From: Pseudomonas sp. v388
GTDB taxonomy: Bacteria > Pseudomonadota > Gammaproteobacteria > Pseudomonadales > Pseudomonadaceae
Length of the DNA stretch: 64,000 bases
Direction of reading: 5' to 3'
Assembly: GCF_003935425.1 (NCBI RefSeq)
Contig: NZ_RHQN01000003.1
Coordinates: 616,334-680,333 of the forward strand
Shown here: positions 1 through 10,402 of the stretch, piece by piece
How positions within the stretch are numbered: position 1 is the stretch's first letter
How the letters are laid out: every line of letters starts with the position of its first letter
Notes under the pieces: generated by a model
Database searches by the model: none
What the model was told of the DNA's origin: nothing
What the model saw: the letters and a program-made list of their open reading frames with translations, nothing else
Translations under genes and position numbers: made by a program

Positions 1-1
1 C

Positions 2-205
2 GGCGTGCCCGAGCGCTATATCGATACCGACGATTGGGGCGGTGAGGTCATGTTGCGGCTGGAGGATGGCTGGTGTGCAGCGCTGGATCGCGACACGATG
101 ATGTGCACCATCTACAAAAGACGGCCCCTGATCTGCCGGGAGTTCGAAGCCGGAGCCGAAGAGTGCCTGAACGAAAGAAAGGGTATTGCGACGGCGTATC
201 TATAA
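2..205 (+). CDS. YkgJ-family cysteine-cluster protein, C-terminal fragment cut by window edge
   Basis: The open frame runs in from beyond the left edge and ends in TAA at 203-205, so only about 67 C-terminal residues are visible. They hold spaced cysteines in the pattern WCAALD, MCTIYKRRPLICREF and EECL, typical of the YkgJ/UPF0153 family of small proteins thought to bind zinc or an iron-sulfur cluster. The motif CTIYxxRPxxCRxF is the part I recognise. The apparent GTG at position 5 is internal. The cellular role of the family is not established. The family call is fairly safe, the function is not. Confidence 0.75.
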   Translation, partial: GVPERYIDTDDWGGEVMLRLEDGWCAALDRDTMMCTIYKRRPLICREFEAGAEECLNERKGIATAYL

Positions 206-220
206 GGCTGGTGATGTAGC

Positions 221-264
221 CGTGGGGGGAGTAGCTGCCTCGTCGCGAGCAAGCTCCCTCCCAC
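221..264. repeat. Compact REP-type inverted repeat
   Basis: The left arm GTGGGGGGAG and the right arm CTCCCTCCCAC are inverted copies flanking GTCGCGAGCAAGC. On the minus strand the right half reads GTGGGAGGGAGCTTGCTCGC, a familiar Pseudomonas REP sequence. It lies between the convergent ykgJ-like and pagL genes, a usual place for REPs. Confidence 0.7.
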
Positions 265-288
265 AGGATTTCGGCATGCACTGGAACG

Positions 289-321
289 GCAGGAGCGGAA
301 CGCCGCCCGTTCCGCTCCTGC
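289..321. repeat. Perfect 13-bp hairpin between convergent genes
   Basis: GCAGGAGCGGAAC is followed by a 7-nt loop and its exact complement GTTCCGCTCCTGC. Neither strand has a run of T after the stem, so it is not a canonical intrinsic terminator. It could still stabilise the 3' end of the pagL mRNA, whose stop lies 20 bp away, or be a diverged REP. Confidence 0.6.
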
Positions 322-340
322 ACGGCGCAGTGCTTGTGGT

Positions 341-859
341 TCAGAACGGCATTTTGTAATGCAAGGCGTAGGTTTCTATGCCGTCGTTCGGCTGCTTGAT
401 ACCGGCATTGGAGTAATGCGTGGCACGCAGGCCGACTTCATGTCCGCCGGCAAAACGCAGGCCCAGGCCGATGCGATCTTCGAAGTTGAAGGCAGAACCG
501 AACTTGCGGTCTTCAACGTACGAATTGGAAAACACCGAAACACCGATACCGGCTTCCACGTAAGGCTTCACGCTGCCGTGGCCGAATTCGTACACCAGCA
601 CCGGCGAGAAGGACAGGCTGTGGTTATCGGAATAGTCTTTGCCGTCCCAGTAGGTATAGGCGGCGTCCCAGTAACCGGTCAGGCGGCCGATGTCGCTTTC
701 CAGCCAGCTCTTGTCCCAGTCGAACTGCACACCCAGACGATACGTCATGGTGGATTCGCCCGTTTGACCTACCGAAAACTCGACGCCGTCAGCTTGAGCC
801 AGCGCGCTTTGCCCGGCGAAAAAAGCCGAGAGCACAGCCATGCAAAAGAGTCTCTTCAT
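341..859 (-). CDS. pagL: Lipid A 3-O-deacylase PagL
   Basis: Outer-membrane beta-barrel esterase that removes the 3-position acyl chain of lipid A. I start it at 859, where AGGA lies 8 nt upstream of ATG and the product opens with a signal peptide (MKRLFCMAVLSAFFAGQSALA). An upstream in-frame start at 907 would add 16 residues without a better ribosome site. The mature part has alternating short strands (e.g. YRLGVQFDW, VKPYVEAGIGVSVF). Near the C terminus the motif HYSNAGIKQPNDGIE places His, Ser at +2 and Glu at +14, the spacing of the PagL catalytic triad. The chain ends in Phe, as outer-membrane barrels usually do. It follows murI on the same strand with a gap of about 115 bp. At 172 residues it has the normal size. 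Confidence 0.92.
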   Translation of the reverse strand: MKRLFCMAVLSAFFAGQSALAQADGVEFSVGQTGESTMTYRLGVQFDWDKSWLESDIGRLTGYWDAAYTYWDGKDYSDNHSLSFSPVLVYEFGHGSVKPYVEAGIGVSVFSNSYVEDRKFGSAFNFEDRIGLGLRFAGGHEVGLRATHYSNAGIKQPNDGIETYALHYKMPF

Positions 860-974
860 GAGAAACATCCTGTTCATGTAGCAGTTATTAGAAGTGTTGG
901 AAATCACCAGACGCGGTATAGAAATCTGCCGACGATCTTTAGTTCAGCCGCAAATCACTTTTTTCACGTTTTTT

Positions 975-1790
975 TTACAAACGGAAGCTTCGCACACTGT
1001 CAGATTTTTTCCAAAGGGAAGGTAGGATTTTTCCGAAGCGGATGGGATCGTCACTTGTCCAGAACAACGTCTCGCGTGCAGGACCACTCGACAGCAGCTG
1101 ATGACGAGCCAGCAGTCGCTGTAACTGGCGCGCTACCGCTGCCCCGGTATCGATCAGGCTGATCGATTCGGGGAGCATGTCAGCCAACAGCGGCTTGAGG
1201 AACGGGTAATGCGTACACCCCAGAATAATGGTGTCGCAGCCTTCCTGCAGCAGCGGCTCGACATAATTCCAGAGCAACTGGCGAATGGTCGTGCTGTGCA
1301 GGTCGCCGGTTTCGATCAGCTCGACCAGGCCTGGACATGGCTGGGTCACCACACGCACGTCGCTGGCGAACCGGTCAAGCAGCGCGGCGAACCGTGCGCT
1401 TTGCAGCGTGCCGGTGGTTGCCAGCACGCCCACTACGCCACTGCGAGTCGCTTCGGCGGCCGGTTTGACGGCTGGCTCCATGCCGACCACCGGCCATTCC
1501 GGGTAACGCTCGCGGATGTGTGCGACGCCGGCTGCGGTGGCGGTATTACAGGCAACCACCAGAGCCTTGGCGCCTTGCTCACGGAAAAAGTCGGCGATGG
1601 TCAGGCAGCGCTGGATAATGAATTCCGGCGTTTTTTCACCGTAAGGGATATGCCCGCAGTCGCCCAGATAGATCAGCGATTCGTCGGGGAGCAGCTGACG
1701 GATCTCGCTCAGCACCGAAAGCCCGCCCACACCCGAGTCGAACACGCCAATGGGCGCGTCACCGCTGAAACTCATCTGGACGTCGGTCAT
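975..1790 (-). CDS. murI: Glutamate racemase
   Basis: Converts L-glutamate to D-glutamate for peptidoglycan, in the cytoplasm, without cofactor. The N-terminal motif [13 protein letters not shown] and the two catalytic cysteines, in VVACNTATA and LGCTHYPFL, are all present. I start at ATG 1790, which overlaps the moeB stop as ATGA; the earlier in-frame start at 1829 would lie inside moeB. The product is 271 residues, normal for the family. It is the fifth gene of the hemA-prfA-prmC-moeB-murI run, whose members overlap or abut, so it is probably translationally coupled to moeB. Confidence 0.96.
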   Translation of the reverse strand: MTDVQMSFSGDAPIGVFDSGVGGLSVLSEIRQLLPDESLIYLGDCGHIPYGEKTPEFIIQRCLTIADFFREQGAKALVVACNTATAAGVAHIRERYPEWPVVGMEPAVKPAAEATRSGVVGVLATTGTLQSARFAALLDRFASDVRVVTQPCPGLVELIETGDLHSTTIRQLLWNYVEPLLQEGCDTIILGCTHYPFLKPLLADMLPESISLIDTGAAVARQLQRLLARHQLLSSGPARETLFWTSDDPIRFGKILPSLWKKSDSVRSFRL

Positions 1791-2554
1791 GCTTTGCCTC
1801 GCCCGCCGGACGAGCTGCACACCGCGCAAGCCGGGTCACGTTTGACCTTCAGCTCACGAAACCGAGTGCTCAACGCATCGATCAATAACAACCGTCCTAC
1901 CAGCGGCTCGCCGAAGCCTGCCAGCAGCTTCAAGGCTTCGAGCGCCTGAAGGCTGCCCACCAGACCGACCAGCGGCCCAATGACACCAGCTTCGCTGCAT
2001 GTCAGTTCGGCTTCGCTGCCGTGGCCGTACAAACAGTGATAACACGGACTCTCGGCGCGACGCGGGTCGAACACCGACAGTTGCCCTTCCAGCCGGATCG
2101 CGGCGCCGCTGACCAAGGGTTTGGCGGCCGCCACACACGCGGCGTTGACGGCCTCGCGGGTGGAGAAGTTGTCCGAGCAATCCAGCACCACATCCACGCC
2201 GCGCACCGCGGCATCCAGAGAGTCGGCATCCAGCGCCTCGCGATGGGCGACCAGTTGCACATCGGGATTGATCGCGGTCAGGCGCTTGATCGCCGAATCC
2301 ACCTTGGCCAGCCCGACGCTGTGGCTGTCGTGAATGATCTGGCGCTGCAGATTGGTCACGTCCACGCTGTCGAAATCCGCCAGATGCAGTTCGCCGACAC
2401 CGGCTGCGGCCAGATACAGGGCGACCGGCGAACCCAGGCCGCCCAGGCCGACGATCAACGCCCGGCTCTCGCGCAGGCGCATCTGCCCTTCGATATCAAC
2501 ATGTTGCAGCAGGATTTGCCGACTGTAGCGCAGCAGTTGCTGATCGGTCAGCAC
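1787..2554 (-). CDS. moeB: Molybdopterin-synthase adenylyltransferase MoeB (ThiF/HesA family)
   Basis: E1-like enzyme that adenylates the C-terminal glycine of MoaD (or a related sulfur carrier) for molybdopterin synthesis. The nucleotide-binding motif VGLGGLGSP lies near residues 35-43, followed by the acidic [15 protein letters not shown] segment. Two CxxC pairs, CYHC and CAVC, form the structural zinc site. A further cysteine sits in [10 protein letters not shown]. At 255 residues it is the short form without a rhodanese domain. Its start overlaps the end of prmC by 7 bp and its end overlaps murI by 4 bp. Linkage to prmC and murI is usual in pseudomonads. A ThiF-type role in thiamine synthesis cannot be excluded from sequence alone. 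Confidence 0.9.
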   Translation of the reverse strand: MLTDQQLLRYSRQILLQHVDIEGQMRLRESRALIVGLGGLGSPVALYLAAAGVGELHLADFDSVDVTNLQRQIIHDSHSVGLAKVDSAIKRLTAINPDVQLVAHREALDADSLDAAVRGVDVVLDCSDNFSTREAVNAACVAAAKPLVSGAAIRLEGQLSVFDPRRAESPCYHCLYGHGSEAELTCSEAGVIGPLVGLVGSLQALEALKLLAGFGEPLVGRLLLIDALSTRFRELKVKRDPACAVCSSSGGRGKA

Positions 2555-3381
2555 GGCAGGCGCCCGAAGCTGATGCGCTCATGGTCGCCCAGGTCGCGGC
2601 GGGTCTGGATGCGCTCGAAGCCGTGTCCGGTCAGCAGGTCACGTACCGCAGCCCCCTGGTCGTAACCGTGTTCGAGCAGCAACCAACCACCTTCTTTCAG
2701 GTGTGTGGGTGCCTGGGCAATGATCGTGCGCAGGTCGTCCAGACCGTCATGACCGGCGGTCAGCGCGCTGCTGGGCTCGAAACGCACATCGCCTCGGGAC
2801 AGATGCGGATCGGCCTCGGCGATATACGGCGGGTTACTGATGATCAGATCGAACCGGCGCCCTTGCAGCGCGCTGAACCAGTGGCTTTCGAGGACGACGG
2901 CATTGTTCAGTTGCAGGCGCAGGCGGTTGCGCTCGGCCAGGGCGACGGCTTGCGGCACGCGATCGACCGCCGTCACATTCCACTGCCGGCGTTCATTGGC
3001 CAGGGCCAGGGCAATTGCGCCGGTGCCGGTACCCAGGTCCAGAACATCCGCCGGAGCGAAGCCAGGCACCAGCTCCAATGCCGCTTCCACCAGCATTTCG
3101 GTTTCCGGACGCGGGATCAGCGTATGCGGCGCCACTTCCAGATCGAGTTTCCAGAAGCCCTGCTGACCCAGGATGTAGGCCACCGGCTCACCGGCGCGGC
3201 GCCGCTGCAGGTAGTCGGCAAACATCAACGCCGCTTCGGTGGTGACGATGCGCTCCGGCCAGGTGTGCAGGAAGCTGCGCGGTTTGCCCAGCGCAGCGGC
3301 GAGCAACAGTTCGGCATCGAGCCGCGCCGTCGGTGAATCGGGGAGTTCAGCGCTTCTTAACAAGCTGGCGATGATGGTCAT
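2548..3381 (-). CDS. prmC: Release-factor glutamine N5-methyltransferase PrmC
   Basis: SAM-dependent enzyme that methylates the glutamine of the GGQ motif in release factors RF1 and RF2. The Rossmann motif VLDLGTGTGAIALALA lies near residues 114-129. The catalytic NPPY motif is visible in LIISNPPYIAEADPHLS, with downstream RGDVRFEPSSAL also typical. It starts one base after the prfA stop and is 277 residues long, the normal size. Pairing with prfA, its substrate, confirms the call. Confidence 0.96.
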   Translation of the reverse strand: MTIIASLLRSAELPDSPTARLDAELLLAAALGKPRSFLHTWPERIVTTEAALMFADYLQRRRAGEPVAYILGQQGFWKLDLEVAPHTLIPRPETEMLVEAALELVPGFAPADVLDLGTGTGAIALALANERRQWNVTAVDRVPQAVALAERNRLRLQLNNAVVLESHWFSALQGRRFDLIISNPPYIAEADPHLSRGDVRFEPSSALTAGHDGLDDLRTIIAQAPTHLKEGGWLLLEHGYDQGAAVRDLLTGHGFERIQTRRDLGDHERISFGRLPC

Positions 3382-4464
3382 TTAATCACCCAGTGCCGCA
3401 AGTTGATCAGCCTGATATTCAGCGAGCAGCGGCTCTATCACTGCATCGACCCCACCGGCCAGAACTTCATCCAGAGAGTACAACGTCAGGTTTACGCGGT
3501 GATCCGTTACTCGCCCTTGTGGGAAATTGTAGGTGCGGATCCGCTCCGAGCGGTCGCCCGAGCCTACCAGCAACTTTCGTTCCGACGCGATGGCATTGGC
3601 CGCCGCGCTGGTCTGCTGGTCATTGAGTTTGGCAGACAGCCACGCCATGGCCCTGGCCCGGTTCTTGTGCTGGGAACGTTCTTCCTGACATTCGACGACG
3701 ATGCCGGACGGCAAGTGGGTAATACGGATCGCCGAGTCGGTCTTGTTGACGTGCTGGCCACCGGCACCCGAGGAGCGATAGGTGTCCACGCGCAGGTCGG
3801 CAGGATTGATCTCGATGGCCTGCTGCTCGTCCGGTTCGGGCAATACCGCCACAGTGCAGGCGGAGGTGTGAATGCGGCCCTGGGACTCGGTTTCCGGCAC
3901 GCGCTGCACACGATGCGCGCCGGACTCGAACTTCAGCTTGCCGTAGACGTTGTCGCCTTCGACCCGGGCGATGACTTCTTTATAACCGCCGTGCTCGCCT
4001 TCGTTCTCGGACAGGATCTCCACACGCCAGCCACGTCGCTCGGCGTAGCGCGAGTACATGCGGAACAGGTCGCCGGAGAAAATCGCCGCCTCGTCGCCGC
4101 CGGTGCCGGCACGGATTTCCAGAAACACGTTACGCCCATCATTGGGGTCTTTGGGCAGCAACATGCGTTGCAGCCGTTCTTCCAGCTCCGCCAGTTGCAG
4201 CTTGGCCTCGCGCACTTCTTCCACGGCCATTTCACGCATGTCCGGGTCGTTGTCCTTGAGCAACGCCTGCGCGCCTTCCAGGTCAGCGAATACCTTGGCG
4301 CGCTGTTGATACAGCTGAATCACAGGCTCGACTTCAGCGTATTCACGCGAGTAGGCGCGGAATTTGGTCTGGTCACTGATCACTTCCGCGTCGCCAAGCA
4401 GCGCGGTCAGTTCCTCGAAACGGTCGCTGAGTACATCCAGCTTATTGAGCAGCGAAGCTTTCAT
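3382..4464 (-). CDS. prfA: Peptide chain release factor 1
   Basis: Recognises UAA and UAG stop codons and triggers peptide release on the ribosome. The codon-reading PxT tripeptide is in [16 protein letters not shown]. The catalytic GGQ is in [16 protein letters not shown], the glutamine that PrmC methylates. The length of 360 residues is exactly typical. Its ATG overlaps the hemA stop (ATGA), and prmC follows directly, giving a tight hemA-prfA-prmC operon. Confidence 0.98.
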   Translation of the reverse strand: MKASLLNKLDVLSDRFEELTALLGDAEVISDQTKFRAYSREYAEVEPVIQLYQQRAKVFADLEGAQALLKDNDPDMREMAVEEVREAKLQLAELEERLQRMLLPKDPNDGRNVFLEIRAGTGGDEAAIFSGDLFRMYSRYAERRGWRVEILSENEGEHGGYKEVIARVEGDNVYGKLKFESGAHRVQRVPETESQGRIHTSACTVAVLPEPDEQQAIEINPADLRVDTYRSSGAGGQHVNKTDSAIRITHLPSGIVVECQEERSQHKNRARAMAWLSAKLNDQQTSAAANAIASERKLLVGSGDRSERIRTYNFPQGRVTDHRVNLTLYSLDEVLAGGVDAVIEPLLAEYQADQLAALGD

Positions 4465-5738
4465 TGCGGGGTTTTATCCGTCGAGCCCTCACCGAGGGCA
4501 AATAGTTCCTGGGCCATGGCCAGCGCATCGACGCGGCCTTCGGCAGACAGCTTTTTGAGCTGAACGCTAGGTGCGTGCAGCAGCTTGTTGGTCAAACCAC
4601 GGGCCAGCTGGACCAGGACATCTTCGGCATTGCTGCCGTTGGCCAGCATACGCTGTGCCTTGAGCAATTCCTCGTCGCGCAGGCGTTCGCTCTGCTGACG
4701 ATAGGCACGAAGTACATCCACCGCCGCCAGTTCGCGCAAGCGCGACATGAAATCGTCGGCGCCGGCGCTGACCAGTTGCTCGGCCGCCAGCGCTGCGCCC
4801 TGACGACTCTTGAGGTTCTCGGCCACCACTTCGTGCAAATCGTCGACGCTGTACAGATACACGTCGTCCAGCTCGCCGACTTCAGGCTCGATGTCGCGCG
4901 GAACGGCGATATCCACCATGAAGATGGGCTTGTGCTTGCGCAGCTTCAGGGCGCTTTCCACCGCGCCCTTGCCCAGGATCGGCAATTGGCTGGCGGTGGA
5001 GCTGATCACGATATCGCTGTTGACCAGTTCCGCCGGGATGTCCGACAGCAGCACCGCATGGGCGCCGAACTCGGCGGCCAGGATACTGGCGCGTTCCAGG
5101 GTCCGGTTGGCGACCACGATACGCTTGACGCCCAGATCGTGCAGATGCCGGGCAACCAGCGTAATGGTTTCACCGGCGCCGATCAGCAGCGCCTGGCTGC
5201 GTTGCAGGTCGCTGAAGATCTGTTTGGCCAGGCTGACGGCAGCGAAAGCCACCGACACCGGATTTTCGCCGATGGCCGTGTCGGTCCGCACCTGCTTGGC
5301 CGCACTGAAGGTGGCCTGGAACAGGCGCCCCAGCAAAGGCCCGACCGTTCCGGCTTCGCGGGCAACGGCATAAGCGGATTTCATCTGGCCGAGAATCTGC
5401 GGTTCGCCCAGGACCAGAGAATCGAGCCCGGAAGCGACGCGCATCATGTGACGAACAGCCGCATCGTCTTCATGGATATAAGCGCTGGCGCGCAGCTCAT
5501 CCAGGCTCAGATGATGATAATCGGCCAGCCAGTTCAGCACGCTGTCGGCGGCGAGCTGGTCATGTTCGATGTAAAGCTCGCTACGGTTGCACGTCGAGAG
5601 AATCGCGGCTTCGCGGCTGTTGGTGAGGCGGCAGAGCTGCTGCAAGGCCTCAACCAGCTGTTCTGGCGTAAATGCCACGCGCTCGCGAACGTCTACCGAG
5701 GCAGTCTTATGGTTAATACCAAGTGCAAGGAAGGCCAT
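4461..5738 (-). CDS. hemA: Glutamyl-tRNA reductase
   Basis: Reduces glutamyl-tRNA(Glu) to glutamate-1-semialdehyde, the first committed step of C5-pathway tetrapyrrole synthesis. The catalytic cysteine lies in [11 protein letters not shown] near residue 50. The glycine-rich NADPH site is [16 protein letters not shown], and the dimerisation helix region is at the C terminus ([16 protein letters not shown]). At 425 residues it has normal length. It is first in the operon, divergent from the lolB-side genes, with about 225 bp between the two starts where promoters must lie. Confidence 0.98.
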   Translation of the reverse strand: MAFLALGINHKTASVDVRERVAFTPEQLVEALQQLCRLTNSREAAILSTCNRSELYIEHDQLAADSVLNWLADYHHLSLDELRASAYIHEDDAAVRHMMRVASGLDSLVLGEPQILGQMKSAYAVAREAGTVGPLLGRLFQATFSAAKQVRTDTAIGENPVSVAFAAVSLAKQIFSDLQRSQALLIGAGETITLVARHLHDLGVKRIVVANRTLERASILAAEFGAHAVLLSDIPAELVNSDIVISSTASQLPILGKGAVESALKLRKHKPIFMVDIAVPRDIEPEVGELDDVYLYSVDDLHEVVAENLKSRQGAALAAEQLVSAGADDFMSRLRELAAVDVLRAYRQQSERLRDEELLKAQRMLANGSNAEDVLVQLARGLTNKLLHAPSVQLKKLSAEGRVDALAMAQELFALGEGSTDKTPQ

Positions 5739-5965
5739 TCAGGGTCGCTGGTGGTGACGTGAAGCCGGCAATTGTCCTACTTCGATAAGCTCAGAACAAC
5801 CACCGCATATTATTGTCCCACTAGAATCGCGCGTTGTCGGGCGCGTCCGCAGCCTCAAGGCACGTTCAAAAACCGCAGTGCCGGCAGAATTCTCGTCGGT
5901 TGTGGGTTTGCCCACAGCCTTGTGTCATGATGCTCCAAACCGCAGGTAAGCCGCCCTTCTTATAT

Positions 5966-7693
5966 ATGACTAGATCCTCCGCGTTGTTCCTCGCCCTCGT
6001 TTTTCTCGGCGGTTGCCAGTCGATGACCCCAGAGTCCTCGCCCGTAGCGCCCGCTCAAAAAGACACGCCGCCCGCGCCTGAAGTCAAACCCGTGGTCTAT
6101 GGCTCGTTTACCCCGGAAACCATGGTCAGCCTGTTGAGCGCTGAATTGGCCGGCCAGCGCAACCGGTTTGACATTGCGCTGGATAACTACGTCAGCCAGG
6201 CGATTACCACGCAGGACCCTGCCGTATCCGAACGGGCCTACCGGATCGCCGAGTACCTGGGCGCCGATCAGGCTGCGCTGGACACTTCGCTGATCTGGGC
6301 CAGAAACGACTCGACCAACCTCGAAGCGCAACGTGCCGCTGCCATCCAGCTGGCGCGCTCGGGCCGCTACGACGATTCCATGGTCTACATGGAACGTGTC
6401 CTGCAAGGTCAGGGCGATACCCACTTCGATTTTCTGGCACTGGCGGCGGCCGAGACCGACACGGACACCCGCGACGGCCTGCTCAAGAGTTTCGACCGGC
6501 TGCTGGACAAGTATCCGAGCAACGGTCAGCTGATTTTCGGCAAGGCCTTGCTGCTGCAACAGAACGGTGATTCCGAACAGTCGCTGCGCCTGCTGGAAGA
6601 CAACCCGCCCAAGGAAGGCGAGATCGCACCGATCCTGCTGCACACCCGCCTGCTGGCCAGCATGGAGCGCGGCGACGAAGCGCTGCCGATCCTGGAAAAA
6701 AGCCTCAAGAAATACCCGGAGGACAAGCGCCTGCGCCTGACTTACGCCCGCATGCTGGTGGAACAGAACCGCATGGACGACGCGAAAGTGCAGTTCTCCA
6801 ACCTGCTGCAGCAGTATCCGGACGATGATGAGCTGCGTTTCTCGCTGGCCCTGGTCTGCCTGGAAGCCAAGGCATGGGACGAGGCAGCGGGGTATCTGGA
6901 AGAACTCATCGCTCGCGGCGCACACGTGGACTCGGCGCACCTGAACCTGGGGCGCATCCATGAAGAGCGCAACGATCCGCAGAGCGCCCTGGCTGAATAC
7001 GCTCAGGTCGGACCAGGCACCGACTACCTGCCGGCGCAATTGCGCCAGGCCGACATTCTGATCGGCAACGGCAGTTGGGCCGAAGCAGCCAAGCGGCTTT
7101 CCGATGCCCGCGACGAGCAGCCCGACTACGCAATCCAGCTCTATCTCATCGAAGCGGAAACCCTGACCAGCAACAGTCAGCCGGATCGCGGCTGGCAAGT
7201 ACTGAATCAGGCGCTCAAGCGGTATCCGGATGACATCAACCTGCTCTACACCCGCGCCATGCTTGCGGAAAAGCGCGATGATCTGGCCCAGATGGAAAAG
7301 GACCTGCGGACCATCATCAAGCGCGAGCCGGAAAATGCCATGGCCTTGAACGCCTTGGGTTACACCCTTTCCGATCGCACCACGCGTTACGCCGAAGCCA
7401 AGGACCTGATCGAAAAGGCCCACCGCATCAACCCGGAAGATCCGGCCGTGCTCGACAGTCTGGGCTGGGTGAATTACCGCCTGGGCAATCTCGATGAGGC
7501 CGAGCGCCTGCTGCGTCTGGCGCTCGAGCGTTTCCCGGACCATGAAGTCGCCGCTCATCTGGGCGAAGTGTTATGGGCCAACGGCAAACAAAGCGAAGCC
7601 CGCAAGATCTGGGGCAAAGCCCTTGAACAACAACCCGACAGCACCATCCTGCGCAGCACGTTGCGGCGCTTGACCGGATCAGAGACTCTTTGA
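5966..7693 (+). CDS. TPR-repeat outer-membrane-type lipoprotein
   Basis: The chosen ATG opens a lipoprotein signal, [17 protein letters not shown], with the lipobox cysteine at residue 17. Upstream in-frame starts would bury this signal. The 575-residue mature chain is mostly repeated helical hairpins of TPR type, for example [38 protein letters not shown] and [20 protein letters not shown]. Such proteins act as scaffolds in the periplasm. It sits 4 bp upstream of lolB and lies in the same place in other pseudomonads. Being next to the LolB lipoprotein receptor makes an envelope role likely, but I do not know a specific partner. Confidence 0.88.
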   Translation: MTRSSALFLALVFLGGCQSMTPESSPVAPAQKDTPPAPEVKPVVYGSFTPETMVSLLSAELAGQRNRFDIALDNYVSQAITTQDPAVSERAYRIAEYLGADQAALDTSLIWARNDSTNLEAQRAAAIQLARSGRYDDSMVYMERVLQGQGDTHFDFLALAAAETDTDTRDGLLKSFDRLLDKYPSNGQLIFGKALLLQQNGDSEQSLRLLEDNPPKEGEIAPILLHTRLLASMERGDEALPILEKSLKKYPEDKRLRLTYARMLVEQNRMDDAKVQFSNLLQQYPDDDELRFSLALVCLEAKAWDEAAGYLEELIARGAHVDSAHLNLGRIHEERNDPQSALAEYAQVGPGTDYLPAQLRQADILIGNGSWAEAAKRLSDARDEQPDYAIQLYLIEAETLTSNSQPDRGWQVLNQALKRYPDDINLLYTRAMLAEKRDDLAQMEKDLRTIIKREPENAMALNALGYTLSDRTTRYAEAKDLIEKAHRINPEDPAVLDSLGWVNYRLGNLDEAERLLRLALERFPDHEVAAHLGEVLWANGKQSEARKIWGKALEQQPDSTILRSTLRRLTGSETL

Positions 7694-7697
7694 CGTT

Positions 7698-8315
7698 ATG
7701 TTTTTGCGCCACGTAGTTGTATTCAGCCTCATCGCCCTGCTCGCCGGCTGTGCCGGCCTGACTTCCCGAGAAGCCGTACAAGGCAAGGGCGACCCCGCGC
7801 AATGGCGCGAACATAAACAGCAACTGAGCAGCCTCGACGGCTGGCAGATCAACGGCAAGGTCGGTATCCGCGCACCGAAGGATTCGGGCAGCGGTACGCT
7901 GTTCTGGCTGCAACGCCAGGATTACTACGACATTCGCCTCTCCGGCCCGCTCGGGCGCGGGGCCGCACGCCTGACCGGCCGCCCCGGCGGCGTTGCACTG
8001 GAGGTTGCCAATCAAGGCCGCTATGAAGCGGTTACGCCGGAAACCCTGCTTGAAGAGCAGTTGGGCTGGAAACTTCCAGTGTCGCACCTGGTGTGGTGGG
8101 TCCGTGGTTTGCCTGCCCCCGACAGCAAAAGCCGCCTGACGCTGGATGGCGACAGTCGCCTGGCGAATCTGGAACAGGATGGCTGGCAGGTGGAATACCT
8201 CAGCTATGTGGAGCAGAACGGCTATTGGCTGCCTGAGCGCGTGAAGCTGCATGGCCAGGACCTCGACGTCACGCTGGTCATCAAGGACTGGCAACCGCGC
8301 AAGCTGGGGCAGTGA
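7698..8315 (+). CDS. lolB: Outer-membrane lipoprotein receptor LolB
   Basis: Accepts lipoproteins from the LolA carrier and inserts them into the outer membrane. The N terminus [18 protein letters not shown] is a lipoprotein signal with the cysteine at residue 18. The mature part shows the LolB pattern [20 protein letters not shown] followed by beta strands, [18 protein letters not shown] in outline, and a C-terminal [10 protein letters not shown]. At 205 residues it is normal. It is followed by ispE with a 4-bp overlap, the usual proteobacterial arrangement. Confidence 0.96.
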   Translation: MFLRHVVVFSLIALLAGCAGLTSREAVQGKGDPAQWREHKQQLSSLDGWQINGKVGIRAPKDSGSGTLFWLQRQDYYDIRLSGPLGRGAARLTGRPGGVALEVANQGRYEAVTPETLLEEQLGWKLPVSHLVWWVRGLPAPDSKSRLTLDGDSRLANLEQDGWQVEYLSYVEQNGYWLPERVKLHGQDLDVTLVIKDWQPRKLGQ

Positions 8316-9166
8316 ACATGCCTGCACCACGCCTGACCCTGCCTGCCCCTGCCAAGCTCAACCTGATGCTGCACATTCTTGGCCGTCGACCTGACGGCTA
8401 TCACGAGTTGCAGACAATCTTTCAATTTCTCGATTACGGCGATGAGTTGAGCTTCGCCGTTCGCGAGGATGGCGAAATACGCCTGCAAACCGATGTGCCG
8501 GGCGTTCCCCACGACAGCAATCTGATCGTCAAGGCGGCGCGCGCGCTGCAACGACAATCCGGCTGCACGCTCGGGATGGACATCTGGCTGGACAAAATAT
8601 TACCCATGGGCGGCGGCATCGGCGGCGGCAGTTCCGATGCCGCAACCACGCTGGTGGCCCTGAATCATCTCTGGAAGCTGGGCTGGGACGAAGATCGCCT
8701 GGCGACGCTCGGCCTGACGCTGGGCGCGGATGTCCCGGTTTTCGTACGCGGTCGGGCCGCATTTGCTGAAGGTGTCGGAGAAATTCTTACCCCGGTAAAC
8801 CCCGAAGAACCGTGGTATTTGGTACTCGTCCCGCAAGTCTCTGTAAGTACAGCAGAAATTTTTTCAGATCCGTTGTTGACACGCGACACTCCTCCCATTA
8901 AAGTGCGCCCCGTTCCCAAGGGAAACAGTCGAAATGACTGTAAGGCGGTTGTAGAGAGGCGTTACCCAGAAGTACGTAACGCTTTGAATTTGCTAGGTAA
9001 TTTTACCGAAGCAAAATTAACCGGAACTGGAAGTTGTGTGTTTGGGGCCTTCCCAAACAAAGCTGAAGCTGATAAAGTCTCGGCCCTTCTTACAGAGACC
9101 CTTACGGGGTTCGTAGCGAAAGGAAGCAACATCTCGATGTTGCATCGCAAGCTGCAAATTCTGTAA
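8312..9166 (+). CDS. ispE: 4-diphosphocytidyl-2-C-methyl-D-erythritol kinase
   Basis: GHMP kinase of the MEP isoprenoid pathway. [20 protein letters not shown] is the N-terminal family signature, and the ATP loop is [18 protein letters not shown]. The start is GTG at 8312, overlapping lolB, or ATG at 8318; the two differ by two residues. From about 8,870 onward the codon choice becomes noticeably more AT-rich than in the rest of the gene, and this part contains a strong promoter for the downstream tRNA and prs. The reading frame is intact to TAA and ends in the expected [13 protein letters not shown]. Confidence 0.96.
   Translation: MNMPAPRLTLPAPAKLNLMLHILGRRPDGYHELQTIFQFLDYGDELSFAVREDGEIRLQTDVPGVPHDSNLIVKAARALQRQSGCTLGMDIWLDKILPMGGGIGGGSSDAATTLVALNHLWKLGWDEDRLATLGLTLGADVPVFVRGRAAFAEGVGEILTPVNPEEPWYLVLVPQVSVSTAEIFSDPLLTRDTPPIKVRPVPKGNSRNDCKAVVERRYPEVRNALNLLGNFTEAKLTGTGSCVFGAFPNKAEADKVSALLTETLTGFVAKGSNISMLHRKLQIL
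8876..8904 (+). promoter_or_regulatory. Sigma-70-type promoter inside the 3' part of ispE
   Basis: A perfect -35 TTGACA (8876-8881) is followed by a 17-bp spacer and TAAAGT (8899-8904), four matches of six to the -10 consensus. The next bases, GCGCCCC, look like the GC-rich discriminator of stringently controlled stable-RNA promoters. It would drive tRNA-Gln at 9204 and probably prs. Confidence 0.6.
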
Positions 9167-9203
9167 CAGGAAACGAGTGCCAGGCACTCGGATTGATCAC
9201 TAC

Positions 9204-9278
9204 AGGGGCGTCGCCAAGCGGTAAGGCAGCAGGTTTTGATCCTGCCATGCGTTGGTTCGAATCCAGCCGCCCCTGCCA
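9204..9278 (+). tRNA. tRNA-Gln (anticodon TTG)
   Basis: A 75-nt cloverleaf. Acceptor arm AGGGGCG pairs with CGCCCCT, followed by discriminator G and an encoded CCA. The anticodon stem GCAGG/CCTGC encloses loop TTTTGAT with anticodon TTG. The T-loop GGTTCGAATCC is canonical. It lies between ispE and prs, its usual pseudomonad position. Confidence 0.97.
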
Positions 9279-9323
9279 TTTTCTATACTCATCCAGGTTA
9301 CCCTCAGCCTCTAGGTACTGCGC

Positions 9324-10265
9324 GTGTCCAAGATGATGGTCTTTACGGGGAATGCTAACCCCGATCTGGCTCGGCGTGTGGTACGTCAGCTGCATATCCC
9401 ATTGGGTGATGTCTCGGTCGGAAAATTCTCCGACGGCGAAATCAGCACTGAGATTAATGAAAACGTCCGCGGTAAAGACGTCTTTATCATTCAGCCTACC
9501 TGCGCTCCGACCAACGATAACCTGATGGAACTCGTCGTGATGGCTGATGCCTTCCGCCGCTCCTCAGCGTCCCGAATTACTGCTGTAATTCCTTACTTTG
9601 GTTATGCCCGCCAGGATCGCCGTCCGCGTTCCGCGCGTGTTGCTATCAGCGCGAAAGTCGTTGCCGATATGTTGACCGTGGTGGGTATCGACCGTGTTCT
9701 CACGGTTGATCTTCATGCTGACCAGATCCAGGGTTTCTTCGATATTCCGGTAGATAACATCTACGGCTCCCCCGTTCTGGTGGATGACATCGAAGACCAG
9801 CGCTTTGAAAACCTGATGATCGTTTCCCCGGATATCGGTGGCGTCGTGCGTGCACGTGCCGTTGCCAAATCCCTGGGTGTGGACCTCGGGATCATCGACA
9901 AACGCCGTGAGAAAGCCAATCACTCCGAAGTGATGCATATCATCGGTGATGTCGAAGGGCGCACCTGTATCCTGGTCGATGACATGGTCGATACCGCCGG
10001 CACTCTGTGCCATGCGGCCAAGGCCCTGAAAGAGCATGGCGCTGCCAAGGTCTTTGCCTACTGCACACACCCTGTGCTGTCGGGTCGGGCGATCGAAAAC
10101 ATTGAAAATTCCGTGCTGGATGAACTGGTGGTGACCAACACCATCCCGTTGTCCGCCGCCGCACAAGCCTGCAGCCGTATCCGTCAACTGGATATCGCGC
10201 CGGTAGTTGCCGAAGCGGTTCGCCGCATCAGTAACGAAGAATCGATCAGCGCGATGTTCCGCTAA
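9324..10265 (+). CDS. prs: Ribose-phosphate pyrophosphokinase
   Basis: Makes PRPP from ribose-5-phosphate and ATP for nucleotide, histidine, tryptophan and NAD synthesis. The N-terminal [15 protein letters not shown], the Mg-binding segment [18 protein letters not shown] and the PRPP loop [11 protein letters not shown] are clear. The start is GTG at 9324. The length of 313 residues is typical. It is the first protein gene after tRNA-Gln and ends before a strong terminator. Confidence 0.97.
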   Translation: MSKMMVFTGNANPDLARRVVRQLHIPLGDVSVGKFSDGEISTEINENVRGKDVFIIQPTCAPTNDNLMELVVMADAFRRSSASRITAVIPYFGYARQDRRPRSARVAISAKVVADMLTVVGIDRVLTVDLHADQIQGFFDIPVDNIYGSPVLVDDIEDQRFENLMIVSPDIGGVVRARAVAKSLGVDLGIIDKRREKANHSEVMHIIGDVEGRTCILVDDMVDTAGTLCHAAKALKEHGAAKVFAYCTHPVLSGRAIENIENSVLDELVVTNTIPLSAAAQACSRIRQLDIAPVVAEAVRRISNEESISAMFR

Positions 10266-10302
10266 GGGTTTTCCCGAAGCCTGCATCTCGTCGACGAAAA
10301 GC

Positions 10303-10339
10303 GCCCCGCCCTGGCATCCGGTCAGGGCGGGGCTTTTTT
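10303..10339 (+). terminator. Intrinsic terminator after prs
   Basis: Stem GCCCCGCCCTG pairs with CAGGGCGGGGC (11 bp), followed by six T residues at 10334-10339. It separates prs from rplY. Confidence 0.92.
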
Positions 10340-10402
10340 GCCCATACCGCTTTGGCGCTGGTCGCAAACGCCAGGTGGATGTGGTTATTTTGGAGAAACA
10401 AC

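Noticed and set aside
5960-7558. 532-codon minus-strand frame
   Set aside because: It is antisense to the TPR lipoprotein, and its composition is that of a shadow frame.
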